From contig JAIXXG010000019.1 of the NCBI GenBank assembly GCA_027490915.1, positions 1 through 52,634 on the forward strand: a stretch of 52,634 nucleotides of DNA, in the 5' to 3' direction. The translations under genes and the position numbers were made by a program. How positions within the stretch are numbered: position 1 is the first letter of the stretch; each line of letters starts with the position of its first letter. Shown here one piece after another: positions 1 through 9,700 of this stretch. This DNA is from Microbacteriaceae bacterium. Lineage in GTDB: Bacteria; Actinomycetota; Actinomycetes; Actinomycetales; Microbacteriaceae. The notes under the pieces were generated by a model, which saw nothing but the letters and a program-made list of their open reading frames with translations, made no database searches and had not been told where the DNA came from.

Positions 1-1
1 C

Positions 2-187
2 AACGCCGGGGGCGTCATCCACCTCGCGCTCACCGAGCGCGGCGAGAGCCCCGAGGCGGTGGCGGCGCGCCTGCACGCGATCGGCGACACGCTCGCCGCC
101 GTGCTGCAGCGGGCAGCGGTCGAGGGCATCACCCCGCTCGATGCGGCCGACGCTCTCGCGCTCGGGCGCGTCGCCGCGCGTCGCTAG
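2..187 (+). CDS. C-terminal end of a Glu/Leu/Phe/Val dehydrogenase-like protein (5'-partial)
   Basis: Only the last 61 codons are inside the window; the reading frame is open from the first bases and stops at TAG 185-187. It begins NAGGVIHLALTERG. An N-A-G-G-V-I stretch followed by a helical tail (ERGESPEAVAARLHAIGDTLAAVLQRA) is typical of the end of amino-acid dehydrogenases of the leucine/phenylalanine/valine type, which oxidatively deaminate branched or aromatic amino acids with NAD+. The catalytic and nucleotide-binding parts lie outside the window, so the substrate cannot be assigned. It is convergent with the transporter gene whose stop codon lies 8 nt downstream. Confidence 0.6.
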   Translation, partial: NAGGVIHLALTERGESPEAVAARLHAIGDTLAAVLQRAAVEGITPLDAADALALGRVAARR

Positions 188-195
188 CCGATCGG

Positions 196-1047
196 CTACA
201 GCGACGCGAGGATGAGCGCGGCAGAGCCGACGCCGAGGCCAAGGATCTGCCAGCGGGTCATGCGCTCGGCCAGGAACACCCGACCGATGATCGCGGTGAA
301 GATCGGGGCCGCGGGCGACAGGATCGCGAGCAGCACGAGGTCTCCGGTCTGCAGCGAGAGCACGAGGAAGAGGTTGCCGAGGATGTCCGTGGCGCCGGTG
401 CCGAGCGCCATCAGCAGGTCACGACGACGGATGCGGCCGGTGAGCAGGCTTCCCCGCGTTCGGATCAGCATCACGATCAGGAGGATGACCGCGACGCTCG
501 TCACCCCGAGACGTGCCCCGACGATCGGCCACAGCCCATCGGCATCGGGAGTCGTGCTGATCGTCACGACGAATCCGGTGAACAGGGTGGCGGCGATGAT
601 CGCCAGCAGCGGGCCGCGGATGCTGGGGCGCACGCCGTCGACCGGCGGCCGGTAGGTGACGAGGAGGATGGCGAGCATGCAGAGCACCAGGCCCGCGAGC
701 CGCAGGGGCGTGATCGGCGCACCCATCACGACGCCCGCGATGGTGAGCCACGCGGTTCCGACCACGGCGAGCACGGCACCGACGATGCCGACCGGGCCGT
801 GCGCGAAGGCGCGGTAGGCGACCGGGAGCCCTGAGCCGCCCAGGAGGCCCGCGAGGAAGCCGACCCAGAAGCCCGCGGTGCTCGGTGTTCCGGGCATGAG
901 CACGGCGAACACGAGCGAGAGCACGATCGTCGTGAACCCGGCGATGGTGACGACGACGGCGACAGGCATCCGCTTGGCGGCCTGCCCGCCGAGCACGTTG
1001 CTGAACGACACCGAGAGAGCGTTGAGGAGGGCGTAGACCACGGCCAT
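196..1047 (-). CDS. DMT-superfamily (EamA-type) membrane transporter
   Basis: 283 residues with about ten hydrophobic segments and short polar loops in two similar halves, the EamA/drug-metabolite transporter architecture. The start MAVVYALLNALSVSFSNVLGGQAAKRM leads straight into TM1, and the last helices (GDLVLLAILSPAAPIFTAIIGRVFLAERMTRWQ) match the usual end of EamA repeat 2 with its conserved L-x-E-R. The ATG at 1047 was chosen because the longer antisense frame upstream has no hydrophobic content. A weak GAAAG precedes it, and a minus-strand TACGCT (1106-1111) could be its -10. The substrate is unknown; relatives export amino acids or metabolites. Confidence 0.85.
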   Translation of the reverse strand: MAVVYALLNALSVSFSNVLGGQAAKRMPVAVVVTIAGFTTIVLSLVFAVLMPGTPSTAGFWVGFLAGLLGGSGLPVAYRAFAHGPVGIVGAVLAVVGTAWLTIAGVVMGAPITPLRLAGLVLCMLAILLVTYRPPVDGVRPSIRGPLLAIIAATLFTGFVVTISTTPDADGLWPIVGARLGVTSVAVILLIVMLIRTRGSLLTGRIRRRDLLMALGTGATDILGNLFLVLSLQTGDLVLLAILSPAAPIFTAIIGRVFLAERMTRWQILGLGVGSAALILASL

Positions 1048-1152
1048 GGGCTGACTTTCGCTGGTGAGGGATGGCCGCCGAACCTGCTCGGGAGTCGCCG
1101 CGTTCAGCGTACCGACCGGGCGGGGGTCGCCGGTGAGGGTACCGTTGCGCGA

Positions 1153-2007
1153 GTGAGCTCCCTCGACGCGGCCTTCGACATCCTGCAGTGCCCGAGCTGC
1201 GGTGCGGCGCTCGCCGCCGCCGACGGGGGAGCGGGCTGCGCCAACCGGCACCACTTCGACCGCGCCCGGCAGGGCTACCTCGGTCTGCGCGCCGCGCACA
1301 AGGGCAAGGGCGCGCCCGCGAGCGGCGACACGGTCGAGATGCTCGAGGCGCGCGAGCGGTTTCAGGGCCAGGGCTTCCACGACGACATCCGGGCGGCGGT
1401 GCTCGCGGCCGTGCCCGGTGCCGAGCCCGCTGGCGCGGGCAGCTGGCTCGCCGACCTCGGCGGCGGAACCGGCTGGTACGCCGCATCGATCCTGGATGCC
1501 CGCCCCGACCTGCGCGGCGTCGTGCTCGACGCCTCCGTGCCCGCGGTGCGCATCGCGGCTCGCGCGCACGAGCGACTGGCTGCGGTCAGCGCCGATGTGT
1601 GGACGGGCATCCCGCTGCGCGACGCCAGCGTCGATGTGGCCCTGCGCATCTTCGCGCCCGGCAGCGCGAGCGAGGTGCGCCGCATCCTCGCACCGGGCGG
1701 CACGGCCGTGGTCGTGGTGCCCGACGCCGACCACATGCGCGAGCTCGGGCACGGCCTCAAGCTGCTGAAGGTGCCGGCCGGCAAGGCGGACGAGGTGGCG
1801 GTGAGCATCCCGGATGCGGCGCTCGTGTCGCGCGAGGAGGTGCGCAGCCGCGTCGAGCTCACGGTCGAGCAGGCGCTCGACGCCGTGTTCATGGGGCCCA
1901 ATGCCTTCCACCAGGATCGCGCGAAGGTCGCCGCCGTGCTCGAGGGCTGGCGCGCCCCGATCTCGGTGACCCTCGCCGTGACCGTGCTCGCCCTGCGCGT
2001 GCCCTGA
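1153..2007 (+). CDS. 23S rRNA (guanine-N1)-methyltransferase, RlmA family
   Basis: 284 residues. The N-terminus carries the RlmA zinc finger: CPSC, then C near residue 29 and HHFD, followed by the family signature ARQGYLGL (usually GYLNL). A class I SAM fold follows, with motif I LADLGGGTGWYAASI and a conserved FAPGSASEVRRILAPGG segment after the Rossmann core. RlmA enzymes methylate N1 of a guanine in helix 35 of 23S rRNA (G745 or G748); RlmAII forms in Gram-positives can confer tylosin-type macrolide resistance, but type I and II cannot be separated here. The GTG start lies 7 nt after TACCGT (1140-1145), so the transcript is probably leaderless. Confidence 0.85.
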   Translation: MSSLDAAFDILQCPSCGAALAAADGGAGCANRHHFDRARQGYLGLRAAHKGKGAPASGDTVEMLEARERFQGQGFHDDIRAAVLAAVPGAEPAGAGSWLADLGGGTGWYAASILDARPDLRGVVLDASVPAVRIAARAHERLAAVSADVWTGIPLRDASVDVALRIFAPGSASEVRRILAPGGTAVVVVPDADHMRELGHGLKLLKVPAGKADEVAVSIPDAALVSREEVRSRVELTVEQALDAVFMGPNAFHQDRAKVAAVLEGWRAPISVTLAVTVLALRVP

Positions 2008-2037
2008 CCACCATCCCAGACACCTTCGGAGACCCTC

Positions 2038-3063
2038 ATGCACCTGCGACCTCTCGGCCCCACCGGAACCCTCGTCGGCGCGTTCGCACTCGGCACTATG
2101 ACATTCGGATCGGAGGCCGACGAGCCCACGAGCCACGCACTGCTCGATGCCTTCGCCGAGGCGGGCGGCACACTGATCGACGGCGCTGACGTCTACAGCG
2201 GCGGCGAGAGCGAGAGCATCATCGGCCGGTGGCTCGCCGCTAACCCGACGACGGCGGAACGGATGGTCATCGCGACGAAGGGCCGGTTCCCGATGGGTCC
2301 GGACGCGAACGACCTGGGCACCTCGCGACGCCACCTCCGCCGCGCGCTCGACGCCTCGCGCCGTCGGCTCGGCGTCGATCACATCGACCTGTACCAGCTG
2401 CACGCGTGGGATCCTCTGACACCGCTCGACGAGACCCTGCAGTTTCTCGCCGACGCGATGCGCTCGGGGGCGATCTCGTACTGGGGTGTCTCGAACTTCA
2501 CCGGCTGGCAGCTGACGAAGGCCGTGCATCGCGCGGCAGCGCTCGGCATGCCCGGACCGGTGACCATCCAGCCTCAGTACAGCCTGCTCGCGCGCGAGAT
2601 CGAGTTCGAGATCGTGCCCGCCGCCCTCGACGCCCGAGTCGGGGTTCTGCCGTGGGGCCCCCTCGGCGGCGGGTGGTTGACGGGCAAGTATCGGCGCGGT
2701 GAGCTGCCCACCGGCGCCACCCGCCTCGGCGAGAATCCCGGTCGCGGCATGGAGGCCGTCGACCGCCGCGGTGCGCAGGAGCGCACGTGGCGCGTCGTCG
2801 ACGCGCTCGTACGGGTCGCCGACGACCTCGGGGTTCCGCCCGCACGGGTGGCACTCGCGTGGCTGGCGCACCGCCCGGGCGTGACGTCGGTGATTCTCGG
2901 AGCGCGGACGGCAGAGCAGCTGGCCGACAATCTCGCCGCTGCGGGTCTCGAGCTCGACGCCGAGCACCGCACGCTGCTGGATGAGGCGAGCGCGCCCGAG
3001 ACCCCCGACTACCCCTACGGCGAGCTCGGCATCGAGCAGCGCTCGCGCGGCATCGGCCGCTGA
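2038..3063 (+). CDS. Aldo/keto reductase
   Basis: 341 residues, the usual AKR length, with a complete TIM-barrel motif set: catalytic Asp/Tyr in LIDGADVYSGGESE, Lys in MVIATKGRF, His in DLYQLHAWDP, then YWGVSNFTGWQ and QPQYSLLAR. The C-terminal VTSVILGARTAEQLADNL is the NADPH-binding segment. The protein reduces an aldehyde or ketone with NADPH; the physiological substrate cannot be inferred. The ATG is preceded by CGGAGA at about 8 nt. It lies 30 nt downstream of the rRNA methyltransferase and may be co-transcribed with it, though the functions look unrelated. Confidence 0.92.
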   Translation: MHLRPLGPTGTLVGAFALGTMTFGSEADEPTSHALLDAFAEAGGTLIDGADVYSGGESESIIGRWLAANPTTAERMVIATKGRFPMGPDANDLGTSRRHLRRALDASRRRLGVDHIDLYQLHAWDPLTPLDETLQFLADAMRSGAISYWGVSNFTGWQLTKAVHRAAALGMPGPVTIQPQYSLLAREIEFEIVPAALDARVGVLPWGPLGGGWLTGKYRRGELPTGATRLGENPGRGMEAVDRRGAQERTWRVVDALVRVADDLGVPPARVALAWLAHRPGVTSVILGARTAEQLADNLAAAGLELDAEHRTLLDEASAPETPDYPYGELGIEQRSRGIGR

Positions 3064-3213
3064 GACGCGCCGCTCGAGGGTGGGGATAGCCCTACTGAGG
3101 TTCGGGGGCGGGCCGCATTCTGCGGCGAGCCCGCGCTCGCGAGGGTGGAGGTACTGCGGCGCACCCGTGCCGACCGGCCTCGCGCCGTGACACCCTGAAC
3201 CCTGGAGAACCTC

Positions 3214-4638
3214 ATGACCACCGCATCCCCCGTTGCCGCGTCGGCACCGGCGTCGGCGCCGCCGGCGCCCGCGCCGACCGACAGCTGGAGCTACGGCGCC
3301 CTGTGGCGCCGCGTTCCCCGCGCGCTCGGCTACCTCGCGCCGACGTTCATCATCGCGATCGCGGTGAGCGCCCTGCTCAACACGTTCATCTCGGGCGCCG
3401 TCAGCCTGCTCGTCTTCGTCGTCGGCATCTTCGCCCTGTCGCTGACCCTGCTCATCGCGCGCTACCTCGGCGCCTTCGAGGTCGCCCGCCTGCGGCTCTC
3501 GGGCGAGGCCCCGATCGCGCAGCCCGACTGGCGGCCCGACCCCACCATGGTCTGGTGGAAGCGCTGGCTGCGCCCGCTCGCCAACGGCCGCTACTGGCTG
3601 AGCCTGCTGCACGGCGCGATCATCGCGCCGATCATCGCGACCGTCAGCTTCGTCGTGCTCGTGCTGTGGTTCACCCTCATCGCGGTCGCGATCGGGCTGC
3701 CGATCCGCGCCCTCGTCGGCGATGTGCCGTGGCTGCGGGCCGATGTGCCGCCCACCGCGGTGCGCATCCTCGGCGAGGCGCTGCCGGTGCTGTTCGCGCT
3801 CGCCGTCGTGCTCGGCGTCATCGCGCTGCTCACGCTGCCCTACGTGCTGCGCGGCCTGACCTGGCTGCACGCGGCGATCGCCCGCCCCTTCCTCGGCCGC
3901 TTCACGAACGAGCAGCTCGAGCAGCAGGTGTCGAGCCTGTTCACCTCGCGCCAGGCGGCCGTCGCCGCCGAGGGCTCGGCGCTGCGCCGCATCGAGCGCG
4001 ACATTCACGACGGCCCGCAGCAGCGCCTCATCCGCCTGCAGATGGACCTCGCCGCCGCCGAGCGCCGCCTCGCCGACGACCCCGAGGCCGCCGCCGGCCT
4101 GATTCAGGATGCCCGCCGCCAGGCGCAGGACGCCCTCGACGAGCTGCGCAACGTGTCGCGCGGTTTCGCACCGCCGCTGCTGCTCGACCGCGGCCTGTTT
4201 GCCGCCCTCGAGTCGCTGGCCACCCGGTCGAGCATCCCTGTGACGCTCGAGTCGGAGCTCGGCGCGACCGCGAACCTGCCCGACGAGGTCGCCCGCACCG
4301 CCTACTTCGTGGCGAGCGAGCTGATCGCCAACGCGGCGAAGCACTCGCAGGCGAGCGCGATCACCCTGAGCGTCACGAACGCCGACGGGCAGCTCACGAT
4401 CGCCGTGTCCGACGACGGTGTGGGCGGCGCGGCCGAGAAGGCCGGGCACGGGCTGGCGGGGCTGCGCGACCGCGCGGCCGGGCTCGGCGGAACCTTCCTG
4501 CTCACGAGCCCCGAGGGCGGCCCGACTCGCGTCGCCGTGACGGTGCCGGTGGCGGGCGTGGGCTCCGCATCCGCCGCCCCGGAGTCGGACGCGACCGCGC
4601 CCACGAAGCCGGCCCCGACCGCCGAGCCGGGTGCCTAG
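3214..4638 (+). CDS. Two-component sensor histidine kinase (HisKA_3 type, membrane sensor domain)
   Basis: 474 residues. The N-terminal half has about four membrane segments (roughly residues 34-56, 58-85, 130-167 and 190-216), consistent with the actinobacterial 'sensor' domain found in NarL-type kinases. The dimerisation/phosphoacceptor helix is ERDIHDGPQQRLIRLQMDL with His at residue 265. The HATPase domain shows an N box (ELIANAAKHS), a G1 box (VSDDGVGG) and a glycine-rich HGLAGLRDRAAGLGG. A Shine-Dalgarno-like TGGAGA precedes the ATG by 8 nt. Its partner is the response regulator immediately downstream. The signal is unknown; the lack of a large extracellular loop suggests sensing at or within the membrane. 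Confidence 0.93.
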   Translation: MTTASPVAASAPASAPPAPAPTDSWSYGALWRRVPRALGYLAPTFIIAIAVSALLNTFISGAVSLLVFVVGIFALSLTLLIARYLGAFEVARLRLSGEAPIAQPDWRPDPTMVWWKRWLRPLANGRYWLSLLHGAIIAPIIATVSFVVLVLWFTLIAVAIGLPIRALVGDVPWLRADVPPTAVRILGEALPVLFALAVVLGVIALLTLPYVLRGLTWLHAAIARPFLGRFTNEQLEQQVSSLFTSRQAAVAAEGSALRRIERDIHDGPQQRLIRLQMDLAAAERRLADDPEAAAGLIQDARRQAQDALDELRNVSRGFAPPLLLDRGLFAALESLATRSSIPVTLESELGATANLPDEVARTAYFVASELIANAAKHSQASAITLSVTNADGQLTIAVSDDGVGGAAEKAGHGLAGLRDRAAGLGGTFLLTSPEGGPTRVAVTVPVAGVGSASAAPESDATAPTKPAPTAEPGA

Positions 4639-4641
4639 GCT
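4636..4641 (+). promoter_or_regulatory. TAGGCT -10 hexamer containing the kinase stop codon
   Basis: TAGGCT lies 7 nt before the ATG of the response regulator (4649). Its first three bases are the TAG stop of the histidine kinase (4636-4638). This would allow separate, leaderless transcription of the regulator in addition to read-through from the kinase. Confidence 0.45.
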
Positions 4642-4648
4642 GAACCCC

Positions 4649-5302
4649 ATGCCAGCCCTTCGCGTCGCCGTCGCCGATGATTCGGTGCTGCTGCGCGAAG
4701 GGCTGGTGCGCGTGCTGCAGGAGGCGGGCGTCGAGGTGGTCGGGGCGTTCGGCGATGCCGACGCGCTGCTCGCCGCGGTGCCCGCCCTCGCGCCCGATGC
4801 GGTCGTGCTCGATGTGCGCATGCCGCCGACGTTCCGCGACGAGGGGGTGCGGGCCGCGATCGCGCTGCGGGCCGCGCATCCCGCGGTCGCGATCCTGCTG
4901 CTGTCGCAGTACGTCGAGGTCGCCTACGCGCAAGAGCTGCTCGCGGCCGGCACGGGCGGGGTCGGCTATCTGCTGAAAGACCGCGTCGTCTCGCTGGACG
5001 AGGTGCGGGATGCTCTCGAACGGGTTGCCGCCGGGGGCACGGTTCTCGACCCCGAGGTCGTGACGCAGCTCATGGCCCGCCGCGTCGACCCCCTGCAGTC
5101 GCTGACGGCCCGCGAGCGCGAGGTGCTCGAGCTTATGGCGCAGGGCCGCACCAACGCCGCCATCGCGGGCGCCCTGTTCATCGGGGTCGGCGCCGTCGAG
5201 AAGCACATTTCGTCGATCTTCGGCAAGCTCGGGCTCGACGACGCGGCGGGCGACCACCGCCGCGTGCTCGCGGTGCTCGCCTGGCTGCAGGCCAGTCAAT
5301 GA
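4649..5302 (+). CDS. LuxR/NarL-family response regulator
   Basis: 217 residues. The receiver domain shows the acidic pair D10-D11, phosphoacceptor D55 (AVVLDVRMPP), a Ser at the switch position (LLLSQ) and K110 (GYLLKDR). A C-terminal LuxR HTH (LTAREREVLELMAQGRTNAAIA, then GAVEKHISSIFGKLGL) binds DNA after phosphorylation by the upstream kinase. The ATG at 4649 was preferred to the in-frame GTG at 4631, which lies inside the kinase gene, because 4649 starts exactly at MPALRVAVADDSVLLREGL and has TAGGCT 7 nt upstream. Confidence 0.92.
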   Translation: MPALRVAVADDSVLLREGLVRVLQEAGVEVVGAFGDADALLAAVPALAPDAVVLDVRMPPTFRDEGVRAAIALRAAHPAVAILLLSQYVEVAYAQELLAAGTGGVGYLLKDRVVSLDEVRDALERVAAGGTVLDPEVVTQLMARRVDPLQSLTAREREVLELMAQGRTNAAIAGALFIGVGAVEKHISSIFGKLGLDDAAGDHRRVLAVLAWLQASQ

Positions 5303-5335
5303 GCGCAGCGCTGCAGGCCCGCTGACCCCCGCCGG

Positions 5336-5423
5336 TCGGAGCAACGACGGAGACAGGCCCGTTCCCCACGCCTCATCAGCCCGGCTGCGGTGTGGAACGG
5401 CCGTGTCTCCGTCGTTGCTCCGA
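5336..5423. repeat. Long inverted repeat between convergent genes
   Basis: The arms 5336-5365 and 5394-5423 are 30 bp each, complementary except for two positions, with a 28-nt loop. The outer 20 bp (TCGGAGCAACGACGGAGACA) are perfect. It sits between two convergent genes and would form a very stable hairpin in either transcript. It has no U-tract, so it may be a bidirectional terminator/3' stabiliser or a copy of a dispersed palindromic repeat. Confidence 0.75.
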
Positions 5424-5433
5424 GAGCAGCGGG

Positions 5434-6711
5434 TCAGTAGCGGGCGAGCACCTCGGCATCGCGGGCGTGCGTGAGCGCGCGGCGCACCGCGTCGAGCGCG
5501 CCGACGGGGTCGGTGTCGAGCAGGCTGCGGGATGCCCGCAACTCGTCGACCGCCTCCTCCAGCCGCGCCCGCGCGCCGGCGGAGCCGCGCTGGCCGATGG
5601 CGTCGCGCGCCGCGAGCACCTGCGCCTCGGTCTGCACCCGCGCGGCGTGGTAGGCCTCGCGGGCGTGCGCGAGCCGCTGCGCCTGCGTGCGCGAGGAGGC
5701 GAGCGCGAGCTCGACCGCATCCATCGCCTGCCGCAGCTCGTCGAGCTGCTCGAGCGGATCGGTCGGGGCGTCGCCCGCCCGACCCGCGTCGCGGCCGGCC
5801 GCCGCACCGGCCGACGCGAGCGCCGCGTCCAGCTCGGCGATCGCGGCGGTGATCGCCGCGCCGGTGTCGCCATCGGGGGCGGCGTCGACCGCGGCGAGAG
5901 CTTCGGTGCGCGCAGCGCGCGCGTCGGCCCGCAGCGCGTCGAGCGCGGCGACCGCGTCGGCCAGCCGTGCGGCCGTCGCGTCGACCTGCTCGAGCGCCTC
6001 CTCGGCCGAGAACAGCAGCCGCTCGGCTTCGGCGATGGTCGCCATCACGCTGCTCGCGGGGGCGGTGCTGCCGGGGGCGGCATCCGCTGCCTGACCCTCA
6101 GCACGGTCGAGTGCGCGGGCGGCGCGCTCGGGAGCGTCGACGGCGGGGCCGAGCGCGGTGCGGGCGTGCTGCTCGAGCAGGGCATCCCGCTGCGTCGTCG
6201 CCGTGGCGAGGCGATCGCGAGCCTCGGCGATGCGCGTGCGCAGGCGATCCAGTCGTTCGGGGGCCGTCGACTCGAGCGAGCGGCGCTGCCGGAAGGCGCC
6301 GGCCTGCTCGTCGAGCAGCCGCTCGATGCGGTCGGCGAGCATCACGATGCGGTCGGCCCGCTCGCGGTTGGCGAGACCCGCCCCGGGGTCGTCGTCGATC
6401 ATGCGGTGAAGGCGGAAGATCTCGTCGCGGTCGGTCTGCGCCCGGCGGAGGGCGGCGCGGTAGTCCTGCGCCGCACGCTCGCCGAACTGGGCGACCGCGA
6501 ACTCGACGTCGGCCTCGCCCTCGGCCAGACGGTCGTCGGCCCGCACGAGCGCCGACCCGGCGCGGCGACGGATGCCCGCCTCGACCTGCGCGGGCCGCGT
6601 TCGTCGTCGGGCGACGACCACGATGCCCCCGATCAGGACGGCCGCGGTCACGACGAGCAGGGTGCCGCCCGCGGCGATGATCGCCGAGATCGCACCGCCG
6701 ATGAGCTCCAC
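5434..6711 (-). CDS. Single-pass membrane protein with long coiled-coil (TPM C-terminal-like)
   Basis: 425 residues. A membrane segment at residues 4-34 (LIGGAISAIIAAGGTLLVVTAAVLIGGIVVVA) is followed by a basic stretch and then a long Ala/Arg/Glu/Asp-rich helical region with heptad periodicity. The block beginning GSALVRADDRLAEGEADVEF, then AVAQFGERAAQDYRAAL, EIFRLHRMIDDDP and LDEQAGAFRQ resembles the C-terminal region of actinobacterial TPM-domain proteins, but no TPM domain is present. The GTG start (6711) has TAGACT 6 nt upstream on the minus strand. It is divergent from the helicase-like gene. Function unknown; a membrane scaffold is a guess. Confidence 0.75.
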   Translation of the reverse strand: MELIGGAISAIIAAGGTLLVVTAAVLIGGIVVVARRRTRPAQVEAGIRRRAGSALVRADDRLAEGEADVEFAVAQFGERAAQDYRAALRRAQTDRDEIFRLHRMIDDDPGAGLANRERADRIVMLADRIERLLDEQAGAFRQRRSLESTAPERLDRLRTRIAEARDRLATATTQRDALLEQHARTALGPAVDAPERAARALDRAEGQAADAAPGSTAPASSVMATIAEAERLLFSAEEALEQVDATAARLADAVAALDALRADARAARTEALAAVDAAPDGDTGAAITAAIAELDAALASAGAAAGRDAGRAGDAPTDPLEQLDELRQAMDAVELALASSRTQAQRLAHAREAYHAARVQTEAQVLAARDAIGQRGSAGARARLEEAVDELRASRSLLDTDPVGALDAVRRALTHARDAEVLARY

Positions 6712-6796
6712 GCCCGAAGTCTAGATGGCGCCCCTGTTCCGGGGCAGACCGCCCGAAATCCCCGGAATGCCGCCGCTCGCGCCCTACAGTGGCGGC

Positions 6797-9700
6797 GTGT
6801 GGCGTGCCGACCGATACGACGATCATGATGACGTCGACCCTGGTGCGAGCGGGCCGAGCCCGCTCGAGCCGTCGTCGGTGCGCTTCGACGACCCGCGCGT
6901 CGCGCCCATGAACATCGCCGAGCCGGTGCGCGAGCGCTGGCGCGCCGAGCTCGCCCGGGTCGGCGGGCTCAGCACGCTGCTGCACTTCGACGACGACCCG
7001 CGCGGGCGCATCGAGCTCGGCACGAGCCACCCCGGGGGTCTGGCGCGCTTCATCGCGGGCAGCCCGACCCTGCTGAGCAACCTCGTGCGCGACGACCTCG
7101 CCCTGCGGCAGGCGCGCGTGGCGGCCGAGCGCATCGCCGACGCGGGCGTCGAGCTCGCGAGCGTGCGCGGCATCGACGCTGTGCAGCTCGGCATCGGGCT
7201 CGTGGCCTGGCGCCACGCGGGCGTCGATCACTGCGCCCCCCTGTTGCTGCGCCCGCTGCGGCTGCGCCGTCGGGGGCGGGATGTCGAGCTCACCCTCACC
7301 GGCACCGTGCGGGTGAACCCGGCGCTCGTGCGGGCGCTCGCCGAGCAGTTCCAGCTGCACCTCGACGAGACCGCCTTCGTCGCCCTCGCCCACGACGGCG
7401 AGGCCTTCAAGCCGAACCCGCCACTCGACCGCCTGCGCGGCCTCACCGCGCACGTCGACGGCTTCTCGATCACCGCGCGCCTCGTCGTCAGCTGCTTCGC
7501 CGAGGTCGGCCCGCAGCTGGTGGCCGATGCGCACGACCTCGCCCACCCCGTGCTCGACGCGCTCGCGGGCAACACGAGCGCCCGCTGGGCCGTCAGCGAG
7601 AGCGCGACGGCGGTCGCGCCGGTGCCCGCCGACCAGCGGCCGCCCGAGACCGACCTGCTGCTGCTCGACGCCGACGCCGAGCAGGAGGCCGTGATCGCGA
7701 GCATCGCGGCCGGCAACTCGCTCGTCGTCAAGACGCTGCCCGGCACGGGCGCGACGCAGACCGTCGTCAACGCGCTCGGCGCCCTCATCGCGCAGAACCG
7801 GCGCGTGCTCGTCGTGAGCCCCCGCCGGGCCACCCTGCGCACGATCGCGCGCCGCCTGGCCGACATCGGCCTCCCCGGGGCGGCGGTGTCGACCGCGACG
7901 CTGCGGCGCGACCTGATCCGCGCGATCGGTCGCAACGAGAAGGCCGAGCGCCCGCGCGTCGCCGACGTCAACGATGCGCTCGTGCGCCTGCGCACCGTGC
8001 TCATCGACTACCGGGATGCCCTCACGCGGCCCGACCCCGATCTGCAGATCAGCGTGCTCGACTGCATCGCCGAGCTGAGCCGACTGCAGCTGCTGCCGAG
8101 CCCGCCGACGACGCGCGCACGGTTGAGCCGCGCGGCCGTCGAGCTGCTGGCTGCGGACCGCCGGGCGGCGGCCGAGGCCATGGTGCAGGCGGCCGAGCTC
8201 GGCCAGTTCAGCTACGGCCCGGGCGACTCGCCCTGGTACGGTGCGCGATTCCGCACCGCGGACGAGGCCGCCGAGTCGCAGCGCATCGCGCGCCGGCTGC
8301 ACCACGAGCTCGTGCCGCGGCTCGTCGAGCGCGGCCGCGCGCTCATCGGCGCGACGCCCATGCGCCCGTTCGAGACGATCGCCGAGCTGAGCGTCGCCGT
8401 GCGCCTGCTGGCCGACCTGCGCGACACGCTCGACAAGTTCCAGCCCGCCGTGTTCGATCGGCCGCTGACCGAGCTCATCGCGGCCACCGCTCCGCGCCGC
8501 GAGGCGGGGTCGATGCCCGCCGCGACGCGGCGCCGCCTGAAGGGTCTGGCCAAGGAGTACCTGCGACCCGGGGTGAGCGTGCCCGATCTGCACGAGGCCC
8601 TGGTGCGCATCCAGCAGCAGCGGGTGCTCTGGCAGCGGTTCGCGCCCAGCGGCATCACGCCCTCGGTGCCGGTCGGCATCGCCGATGTGGCGGTGGCTCT
8701 GCAGGCGGTCGAGCACGACCTGGCCGCTCTCGACGGCCCGCTCGGCCACCACAGCCGCGAGCAGCAGCTGGCCCACCGACCCCTCGTCGAGTTGCACGCG
8801 CTGCTCGAGGGGCTCGCCGCCGAGAGCGACGTGCTCAACAACCTGCAAGAGCGCACCGCGCTCATGCAGCGCCTCGAGCAGTGGGATGTCGGCCCCCTGC
8901 TGAGCGACCTCGCCCAGCGCCACGTGCCGCACGACGAGGTCGCCGCCGAGCTCGAGCTCGCCTGGTGGCGCTCGGCGCTCGAGAGCCTGCTGCAGCAGGA
9001 TCGCGCTCTGCTCGCCGCCGCGCCCGATGTGCTCGAGCGGCTCGAGGCCGACTTCCGTCTCGTGGACGAGGCGCACGCGGCGGGCAGCGCGCAGCTGCTC
9101 GCCTGGCAGCTGGCCGAGAACTGGTCGATCGGCATCACCGACTGGCCCGACGAGGCGGCGGCGCTCAAGGCGATGCTGCGCGCCGGCGATGTCTCGAGCG
9201 AGGCCCTGCAGCGCGAGGCCCCGCACCTGAGCCGCCCGCTCGCACCGGTCTGGCTAGCGTCGCCCTACGACGTGCACCAGGTCAGCGACCGCCTCTCGTT
9301 CGACACCGTGCTGCTGCTCGACGCGGGCGCCGTCACAGTCGCCGAGGCAGCCGGGGCGATCCGTCGCGCCCGCCAGGTGGTCGCGGTCGGCGACCCCGTC
9401 ACGCAGGCGCCCGCCCCCTTCGCGATCGCGGTCGGCGAGCGCGTCGACGACGGCGACGTGGATGCCCGCCACGCGGCCAGCGCCCTCTTCCAGCTGAGCG
9501 AGCTGCTGCCGGCGATGTCGCTCACCCGCTCGTACCGCGCCGGTGGCGAAGACCTCGCCGAGCTCGTCAACCGGCGGTTCTACGCCGGGCGCATCGAGTC
9601 GCTGCCGTGGGCAGGGTCGTTCCTCGGCCACCCGTCGATCGCCGTCGACTACCTCGCCGACGGCCACGGCATGCCCGACGATGACGGCGCCATCGAGAGC

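Noticed and set aside
196-4821. A 1541-codon minus-strand open frame
   Set aside because: Only its last 283 codons (the DMT transporter) look like protein; the rest lies antisense to the methyltransferase, reductase, kinase and regulator genes and is Arg/Gly/Asp/His-rich, as expected from GC-rich antisense frames.
5336-5423. Insertion sequence or transposon end
   Set aside because: No transposase gene, no target-site duplication and only 28 nt between the arms.
6098-9226. A 1042-codon minus-strand open frame
   Set aside because: It is antisense to the helicase-like gene, lacks hydrophobic periodicity or motifs, and its composition is typical of a shadow frame.
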